From Pontederia crassipes (lineage: Eukaryota > Streptophyta > Magnoliopsida > Commelinales > Pontederiaceae), in contig JAUKPH010000018.1 of assembly GCA_030549335.1 (NCBI GenBank), forward strand, positions 8,680,001 to 8,744,000: a stretch of 64,000 nucleotides of DNA, given 5' to 3'. A program made the position numbers and the translations under genes. The notes under the pieces are model-generated. The model did not search any database. It saw nothing but the letters and a program-made list of their open reading frames with translations, and had not been told where the DNA came from. Positions 56,120-64,000 of the stretch are shown here, in pieces (positions within the stretch are counted from its first letter, which is position 1; each line of letters begins with the position of its first letter).

Positions 56120-58568
56120 ACAACGCTTATAATGTGCATCTTTTTTTTTTCCTTTTGAGTTTGGTTGTTTCTGAAATATTGTTCTTTTCCTCTTGTTTAG
56201 TATCAAAAATAAAAAATTGCTGAAAAACCTTAAATATTTTTTGGTTTAATATGTTGGACAAATTGGAAAAAAATGACTACTATTGAACTTTTGAGATTAA
56301 AGATTTTTGGGATGACATTAGACATGATTATTTATACTTATTGTAGCTTTATGTAATTTATTCCGATTAAAACATCCAACTATAGGATAAATTACATTAA
56401 ATATCCGCCAACTTTAATCATTTTTCTAACGCTACCCTTCAACTTTATTTTGTAACTAGATTGTCTTTCATCTTTAAATCCTTTTCACCAAATGTTCTTT
56501 TTACCGCCGATATCCCGTTCTCCTATTGCTCAACTGATTAGGCGACATTCTCTCCGCTACCCAAGAGATTTTGGGATGTGACATCGTCATGCCTCATCAC
56601 GTCAATAAATTATTAAAAAATAAAATAAATACAAAGTAATAAAATAAGATTAAAGTTCAAATATAATAATAAAAAAATTTAAAAAATGAGGGGGGCACCA
56701 CCCCTCCTCTCTTCGATCTCCAACGTCCTCATAATTGAAAACCTTAGTCCTTGCATTATTATCACTCTATTAGTCCTTATATATATATGAAACCTTTTCA
56801 AAAAATCATTATGGAATGATCCATGTCCTTGAATTAATTAAGAAGAAGAAACACACCACACTTTTGCAGAATGAGGAATTTATCCATTTGATAAGAGAAT
56901 AAGATCTAACACAAGTCCTTATTCATTTTTATCCTTTCCAATAAATTTTAGAATAATATTGAAATGAATTTAAATTACGAATGATAGTAAACCTAAAATC
57001 ATTCTGATGATCCCATCTTATTCTTATAAAAATAACAGCTTTTTATCGTATAACCTTTTTCTGAAATTTTAAATTTCCAACCAGCAATTTAAGGTCATAG
57101 ATCATAGTAGTATGGATAGGATGCATGAGCACCTAGCAATCCTAATTAATATCTATCACAAACTTTAGATAGAATATTAAAAATTATCAGATGGGCCCAC
57201 CTGTCCTTGAAATTCAAAAAGAAAGAAACAGAAAGTACAATCCTTTTACCCCTGTAGCACACTAGCAGGTATTGGGGGTTTAGGGTTTAAAATGCAATCA
57301 AGCCAAAATGAAAAGTAGAATCATGGAATGTTCTCTCTTCATAAACAAATGTAAAATACCTCAGGAGCTAGTTCCTGTAGCTTTCCGTACATACATAACA
57401 CAGGCTGAGGAAATAAGCATTTCAGCTGAAGTTTCGTTCCACATGGGCAGAATGGTTGTGGCATAGTTCAGCTGTTACAGCTCAAACATAAAGAAATTGA
57501 GATGGGATATCCTGGCAGATCTACTTGATCTACTTGGAGATCGTTACAGGTTTCACATTCAATGTCATGAAATATATTGAAACATCACCCAACGAGGTGG
57601 GGCAACTTTAGTTCCCATAGAATTACTCATATGGAAATTTATATAATATTTTGAGAGAAAGACTAATATGGAAATATTGCCCTCGAACTTTGTCGATTTT
57701 TTATCATTCAACTTTACTTTGTAATTACACAGTCCGGGTACAGGGGTGCCTCCTCGCCAGCGAGGTGCACGCGTCCCCGCCCCCGTCCTCGCAGAAATGT
57801 TTCAGTACCTTGTCCAACCTAGGGTTTGCTCATATCCCAGGAACCCTTCACATCACTTAGCAAGGGATCTTGACAATGGAATTACTACTTGAATACAAGG
57901 ACTGCCTTGTAAACAAGCCTTAAGTTCAGCCAGGATAGCGCAATAATAATTTATGCCTATAACCAAATAGGCGTAGATGGCTAAGGATGATGCTGCTGGA
58001 GGGCGGCATTAGACAACTTCGCTCAGACTGGAAGGTTTCAAATTTTGCATGATTATGCCTCACTGGATTCTAAACTAACAAAATAATGCCCCAATTGTTC
58101 TCAACCTAAAATAGAAAATATTGTCTGTGTTCCTTTCCAGTGTTGTTAATACCAGATTGTCTCCTAATCAGTTCTTATATAAAAAGAATAACTGCATTGT
58201 CGTTGTAAAGACAGCCCCAATGTAATCAGTCTTAAAGGACAGACAGATTAAATATTAAAACCATTTTCAAATTCTGCTAGAGACTGAAGTCTACATGCAA
58301 GAGGCAAAAGAACTTCTACATCTGATAATTTGTTCTAATCAAATCATAAGATCTTTTGAGATGATGAGATCCATCTTTTTCTAAGACTTTAAGGTTGTAA
58401 ATGTGGTTTTCATGTTTATGATTTTAACATTTTATTCAAGATTGCTAATATCATATAAAATTCTTAACCAGAAGAAGTAATCATGTTAACCAAAATAATA
58501 ATACAGAAAGGGATCAGATAAACAGTAAACTATATCATTTGTAGTCAATAATATTTTTTTACCATCTC
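56120..58568. other. Intergenic DNA with a possible MITE fragment
   Basis: At 56380-56480 the text CCGCCAACTTTAATC and CTTCAACTTTATTTTGTAAC resembles the arm of the foldback element at 12320-12370, as does 57690-57730. No gene is recognised. Confidence 0.4.
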
Positions 58569-58717
58569 TGATGAAGCCATGTTCATAAGATTCGACAGGA
58601 TTTTACGCTGGCTGTCGGGACCTAACACAACCCTCCTCCTTTATCCGGGCTTGGGACCGACTATAAAATATAGGCGGAGTTTGAAGATCCACTACAGAGG
58701 CGATTTATTTACTAAGA

Positions 58718-60022
58718 GTGATGATGAAGAAGTATCGAAGTAGGAGAAGAGACTTACATATGGCTTTCATTGACTTAGAGAAGGCGTATGATCGGGTACC
58801 AAGGGATGTACTTTGGAAAGCCTTGCAAAAAAAGAGGGTGAGTGTTGTCTACATTAAGGTAATACAAGATATGTATGATGGGGCATTGACTAGGGTTAGG
58901 ACACCCGGAGGTGAGACAAATAAATTTCCTATAGGAATTGGCCTACATCAAAGATCAACTTTAAGCCCGTATCTATTTAACTTAATTATCGATGCTATAA
59001 CTGAGAGTATCACAGAGGAGGTACCTAAGTGCATGCTATTAGCGGATGATATAGTACTTTTAGCGGATTCAAGAGAAGAGATTAATACAAAATTGAAAAT
59101 ATGGAGAAATACGTTAGAGTCAAAGGATTTTCGTTTAAGTAGGAATAAAACAGAATATATGCATAGCAATTTCAACTCCGCCTATATTTTATAGCCGGTC
59201 CCAAGCCCGGATAAAGGAGGAGGGTTGTGTTAGGCCCCGACAGCCAGCATAAAATCCTGTCGAATCTTATGAACATGGATCAACGAATATATTAGAGTGG
59301 AATGGCGTCGTATGATCCATGTAGCCGACCCCACCTAGTGGGATAAGGCTTTGTTGTTGTTGTTGTATATGCATAGCAATTTCACAAATAAACAACTTAG
59401 AGACGATTTGGAAGTTAGGTTAGGGGAGGATATAATTCCTCAAGTGACAAAGTTTAAATATTTAGGATCAATTGTAAGACAAGATGGTGAGATTGATGAC
59501 GATGTTAATCATAGAATTCAAGCTAGTTGGTGCAAGTGGAGGAAAGCCACTGGAGTTCTTTGTGATAGAAAAGTACCCAATAAAGTTAAAGGAAAATTCT
59601 ATCGTACTGCTATAAGACCGGTAGTATTATATGGTAGTGAATGTTAAGCTATGAAGGGACAACATGAACGTAAAATGGGAGTAGCCGAAATGAGAATGTT
59701 GAAATGGATGTGTGGTCATACAAGATTAGATAAGATTAGGAATGATCATATACGTGAACGAGTCGGAGTGACTCCTATTAGTGAGAAAATGGTAGAGAAT
59801 CGTTTGAGATTGTTTGGTCATGTTCAGAGAAGACCATTAGATGCGCCAGTAAGAAGAGTAGATCAAATAATCTGGAGTCCGATTAAAAGAGGGAGAGGGA
59901 GGCCAAGACGGACACTTGGCGAACTAATAGAGCAAGATCTATTGGTGAATAATATACCGAAAGGTTTGGTTACTAATAGAGCGGAATGGCGTCGTATGAT
60001 CCATGTAGCCGACCCCACCTAG
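58718..60022 (+). pseudogene. RTE LINE reverse transcriptase and C-terminal region
   Basis: RT motifs: HMAFIDLEKAYDRVPRDVLW, GETNKFPIGIGLHQ, SPYLFNLIIDAI and the catalytic CMLLADDIVLLADS (58718-59160). After the nested insertion: VTKFKYLGSIVRQDGEIDDD and KVKGKFYRTAIRPVVLYGSE, then a stop at 59645. The next frame reads EMRMLKWMCGHTRLDKIRN, then RPRRTLGELIEQDLL, ending AEWRRMIHVADPT (59651-60022). This is the RTE clade layout. One stop and one insertion disrupt it, and the endonuclease is absent. Confidence 0.88.
59175..59365 (+). mobile_element. RTE-tailed short retroposon, copy B, nested in the LINE
   Basis: TATATGCATAGCAATTTCA at 59156-59174 and 59366-59384 is a perfect 19-bp target duplication. 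The 191-bp insert starts ACTCCGCCTATATTTTATAG. It has GGTCCCAAGCCCGGATAAAG, then ATGGATCAACGAATATATTA, then the LINE-derived 3' end and (TTG)n. The perfect duplication suggests a recent event. Confidence 0.92.
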
Positions 60023-60062
60023 TGGGATAAGGCTTTGTTGTTGTTGTTGTTTGATGAAGCCA

Positions 60063-61069
60063 AGTTAGAACTACATCAATCTTTCTTAGAGGAACAACTA
60101 CATCTGTGGAAAAGCTAGAAAGCAATGAACAATACTGAGATCCTGAAAGTTCAAATTTAAAATCAAATTCACTAATTTGTTTATATTGGCCGACTGATTA
60201 TATAACTAGTGAAGAATAATGAGTTCCTGAATTTCAAATAATTTCTTTCTATTACTAAAAAAACACTAGTGAACTATGACTAGAAGATGAAATAAAACTC
60301 TTATGAAGATATACCTTTTTTTTTCTTTTGACATCAATGAAGATATACCTTATATGTACAAATAAAATATACATATATATATATATTATATATATATATA
60401 TGCTCCTCGAGTGATATGTTGCTACAGATATAGATAAACCGCAATCATGTTAGCGATATGCTGCTAGAATTGTCAAATGGAAGAACTTGAATATGAGTTC
60501 CAATCTTATAGATATTTTTTGGGCTGAAGTTAGATATATTGTATTCAAACACACAAAACAAAGAATCAATGTTATCCTCGAGCATTGTATCCTATGAATA
60601 ACCTACAGTATACAAGATAAACTTCGAGGTTGACAATTGATTTGTGACATATACAAAGTCACACTGATATGGCATCAACTTAAACAAGTTGGTTAAGGAA
60701 ATATGGGTAGTTATAACAATGTTCTATTAGTCTATCAACTTTGTAACTGGAGCTTGGCCCACCCGAGATGGACTATCTTATTATGGGAAGATGTCCTCTG
60801 GAACGGACAAGTTATTGGTTGTTATAGCATTCAAGATCCTTGCACTCTTACTACTAACAATTTGTATAGTACATTAATTTTCATTTATACAACAACGTAG
60901 TCATTTATATTTACAGCATCACATTCAAATAAATAGAGAAGAATAGAACAAGTTTGAATGTCTCTGACCTAAATTCTATAATCTAGCATGACTACTAGGC
61001 AAAAAAAAAAGCCAAATACTAATTTATGCAAAGACATAAACCATTGCATATCTTGTGCATTATCTCACC
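60063..61069. other. Intergenic DNA
   Basis: There is no gene. A (TA)n tract lies at 60368-60402. This is the 3' flank of the gene at 61070. Confidence 0.5.
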
Positions 61070-62187
61070 TCAGAACCTGTGGGCAGAGGATGCAGCTGTC
61101 AAAGACTTCTTCAACTCTTCGCTCACATCTTCTGATGATGGTGTTTTCTGTGGTATTTCTGATGGCCGCCCATTGCTCAGGTCCTTCTTTTCAGATACCA
61201 CTTTACCTCCGCCTTTGCTGCCATCGCCACCACCTTTAAGTGAAGCAAACTTCCAGTCACTGACCTCAGATCGAAGCTCTTCAACAGCCTTCATGAGCAA
61301 TGAGTTCTCCGTCTGCAGAGTCTCCAGCTGCCAACTCACGGACCCACAGGCCTCGATAACGTCTGAGGCAGAAACATCAGCTTTCTTATCCTTCACCTTC
61401 TGATCATCCGCAACATGTTCCACGGAAATCTTGTTCATTACAAGAAGCGGCAGCTTTCTGAGGGAGAAGTCACCCCCCTGGCTGTCAAGTCCGTTGCGCA
61501 GCTCCGCAGGCACCCTCAACCCCATTTGAAATTGACGGTCGCACGGCTGCGCAGCGGGAGGAGGCTCCTCGTCGTGACTTGAAAGCCCGAAAAAGGTCCG
61601 TGGATTCCTTCTCCGCTGCTACCGTGGGGTGCAATGGTGTTGGCATGCATAGGGAACCCGTCCGCCTTTTTTACTATACGAATGCCATTATCCGATTGGA
61701 ATTCCTCAACTGGCGTCTCCACCCCGTTTGATACGCCCTCCTGATCCGAGTCGACGGAGAGGACGGCCTTGGCCGGCAGTTCAGCAGCAACGGTCACCGT
61801 GGGAGTTGAACGGACGGTCTTCCTGATGGCGAAATCCCCGAGTCGGGGCTTGAAGAGGAGGGAGAAGGACGGGGAACAGCAGCAGGCTCCTGCGCCGACG
61901 AGGTTGAACTCGGCGGAGATGGCAAAGGGGGCGCGGAATGGGGAGCCGAAGGGACCCGCGCCGGACTTGAGGGTGAGGGAGAAATGGTTGGAGACATCGT
62001 TTGGGCGGTACGAAAGCCGGACGGAGGGCCCGGACTCCAAGGCGGTGGCGAGGTCGAGCCGGAGGTCGCGGGCGTCGTCGCCGGAGGCGGAGACTCCGGA
62101 GATGAAGGGAAGGCCGAGGACGCTGATGGGAACCTTCGCCCGCACCAGAGGCTGCCGGTCCTCCCGGAACCTGATGGAAGCCTTCAT
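61070..62187 (-). CDS. Conserved plant protein of unknown function, single exon, frameshifted
   Basis: The first frame (62187-61516) begins MKASIRFREDRQPLVRAKVP, with LGLPFISGVSASGDDARDL, SYRPNDVSNHFSLTLKSG, FKPRLGDFAIRK and ATVNFKWG. The second frame (61525-61070) continues LRVPAELR, SLRKLPLLVMNKISVEHV, a coiled coil around SWQLETLQTENSLLMKAVEE, and ends SEELKKSLTAASSAHRF. I know this combination as a conserved plant protein of about 370 residues without assigned function. The two frames join if one G is added to the G run at 61523-61526. No signal peptide is evident; the N-terminal half looks beta-rich. The intronless, GC-rich form is typical of the family. Confidence 0.75.
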
Positions 62188-62274
62188 GGGAGCGACAGAG
62201 CGATGAAACCAGGAATCGGTCCCTATGTCGCTTGGGCCTGGAGCTCGCCAGCGGAATTCACGGTGTAAATTTGG

Positions 62275-64000
62275 ATATTTCTACGGCGGATGGTGGTGGC
62301 GCAATTTTGGGGGTTCCCGCTGCCGAGAAGGGAAGTAAAAATGTGTCCGTCGTTGGCCCATAATTGTCGACCTGCGGGGTTCATTTTTCTTTTTCGTTTT
62401 TTTTTTATTCCTTTCTTTCAAGTGTGAAGAAAAATTAATTTACGGAAAAGATTGATGAAAGTATTTGAATAAAAAATATAAACAAAGAATATAATTTATT
62501 ATTTTATGAGGTATAAAATTGGAGTATATTAAAATATTATATCTTTATTTACTTAAAATAATAATTTATAAAATATTTATATTAATTTTATTATTTATAA
62601 TTTAAAAATAATAATAATATATTTTATTATTTTCATGTTTTATTAATATTATAATTTACGAAAAATATTTATATTAAGTTGAAGAATTTAAAATAATATA
62701 AAAGTAATTTAATGAATAGTATTAAGATCAAATAGTATTTAATAATTTTTTATTAATTAAAATATAATAAAGAATTAAAAGAAAATAAAAGCAAAAAAAG
62801 GTCAAGTTCTCCCTTAGGGGGCCTAAGAGGAGAACTTTCATTATGACTCTTTGGCAGAATTTAAGCTGCGTTTGACGCTCACCAACGTGTTCTTCTTTGG
62901 AAAGGAATTTTGTGTTATAGAGGTTTGTTTAACTAACTTGGACCGCATAATAATAAATCAGAAGTGATAAAGGTTTGGGTCGATGCCTCATCAAATTCTC
63001 ACATATTTTGATCCCAAGATAGTATTATGTTGTATTATCAAAATATAAAGTAAGTCATTGGTTTCAAAAGAAATAATAAAAAATAATAATTGTATTATTT
63101 GCTGAATCTATTATTCTGATTTATAATTCTTTGATATTGTGCAATCATAGATGTTGAATGGCTTGTGTGACTTCAAGAAACCATATTTTATAGGAGCTAC
63201 ATTGTCAGTCATGTTGACCATTTTTTATCATCAAAGTTGGTTAAGAATGTTGGAAATTTGGTATATAATAATTGAAAAATATGACTTATAAAACTCAAGT
63301 ACATAACAAATATTAAAGCACACCGTCAAATTGATTAACCTCATACCTGTGAGAATCAATATAGGAAAAAAAATTAATTATTCTATAAGTAAAATACTAA
63401 AAAAATGTAAGACACAAAATAGTTCCTTAGAGCGTAACCATTTAAATCATCATAATCATTTAGTCATGATGATCACTAATTTGGACGAGATAGTATGTCA
63501 GAATTCCAAACTTAACAATCTAAGGTTTTCGTCTTTCATATCATGAATCTAATAGGCGATCATTTCTTTAATGTCATTCATGTAACAAACATAAAGATTT
63601 GTTAATTGTTTGAATGAGGGGGAGCAAAAAGCTCCAATCAGAGGAATGAATTGATATGAGAATCAAAGATCAATCTGTTTGATATGATGCATAAGTTTTG
63701 TTCTTTATCATATGGATTCACCAATTTAAATCAAGTAATGTAGGAGCAAAGATTCAATCAGTAGCATAACTCATTTGGAGGAATCTTAGAATAAACAGGA
63801 ATTGGATCAATTTCAATTGATTTCATAGCCCAAGAGGTGTATATCCTCTGTTAAACTAAATGCTAACTTATACCACAATAAGTATTCATTTATCGTGATC
63901 CTAACAAAATAATCATCAAATGAAAAAACATCAACCTATTTCTCATCCAATCCTTTTTAACATGTGATCAAAGAATATCATCATATGTAGGACATCAAAT
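62275..64000. other. AT-rich intergenic DNA to the window end
   Basis: I see no gene, RNA or transposon terminus. The stretch 62420-62790 is very AT-rich. One 71-codon open frame (63331-63546) has no recognisable features. Confidence 0.45.

Larger units (their letters stand above)
58580..60051 (+). mobile_element. RTE-type LINE copy with inverted 5' segment
   Basis: TGATGAAGCCA at 58569-58579 and 60052-60062 flanks the whole unit as an 11-bp target duplication. The first part (58580-58683) is the short-retroposon body in reverse orientation. From 58686 the LINE runs forward through RT and the C-terminal region to the tail GGGATAAGGCTTTGTTGTTG. A 5' inversion of this kind is expected from twin priming. 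The copy is 5'-truncated and is interrupted by a nested short retroposon at 59175-59365. Confidence 0.85.

Noticed and set aside
57651..57860. A 69-codon plus-strand frame in a GC-richer patch
   Set aside because: No domain, no splice signals, and no similarity I recognise.

Overview
This window is nuclear DNA of a flowering plant. The host genes are spliced with GT-AG introns and belong to plant families (EMSY-LIKE, AP2-associated-kinase-like, SANT-bromodomain). Most of the remaining sequence is nested plant transposons. GC-rich exons in AT-rich surroundings suggest a monocot, possibly a commelinid such as Zingiberales. That placement is inference and no species is identified.

Layout. From 1 to 3351 lies one end of a CACTA (En/Spm) DNA transposon: a transposase fragment, a GC-rich leader, and about 2 kb of subterminal repeats ending in a CACTACAAGAAAA terminus. 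It interrupts the 3' LTR of a degenerate minus-strand Ty3/gypsy element (gypsy-1, 3352-8594). Gypsy-1 lies immediately upstream of the last exons of an AP2-associated-kinase-like gene (8705-9914, + strand). Next comes a complete ten-exon EMSY-LIKE gene (10862-20812, + strand). Its 7.6 kb first intron holds LINE fragments and a foldback Mutator-like element. That element was itself invaded by a retrocopy carrying a piece of the cohesin gene SCC3. A two-exon alpha/beta hydrolase gene (21187-23155, - strand) follows.

From 23605 to 45243 there is one large gypsy element (gypsy-2, - strand) with LTRs of about 2.65 kb, gag remnants and no recognisable pol. A 2.96 kb solo LTR sits in its gag, and an Athila/Tat-type gypsy element (gypsy-3, + strand, 34880-44980) sits in its 5' LTR. 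From 45244 to about 50900 there is repeat-derived and AT-rich DNA, including a tandem duplication of about 510 bp and eroded gypsy pol. A three-exon SANT/MYB plus bromodomain gene (50969-54448, - strand) follows. An RTE-type LINE at 58580-60051 carries a nested short retroposon. The last gene is a conserved plant protein of unknown function (61070-62187, - strand). The rest is AT-rich DNA in which I recognise nothing.

How the parts relate. The host genes do not form a pathway, although two of them (EMSY-LIKE and the bromodomain protein) look like chromatin readers. The most informative signal is a short retroposon family that shares its 3' end with the RTE LINE: the last codons of the LINE ORF plus a (TTG)n tail. 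Four copies are flanked by 14-19 bp target-site duplications, and one of them carries an exon and unspliced intron of SCC3. Three host genes show single-base indels inside homopolymers, which looks more like long-read assembly error than decay.
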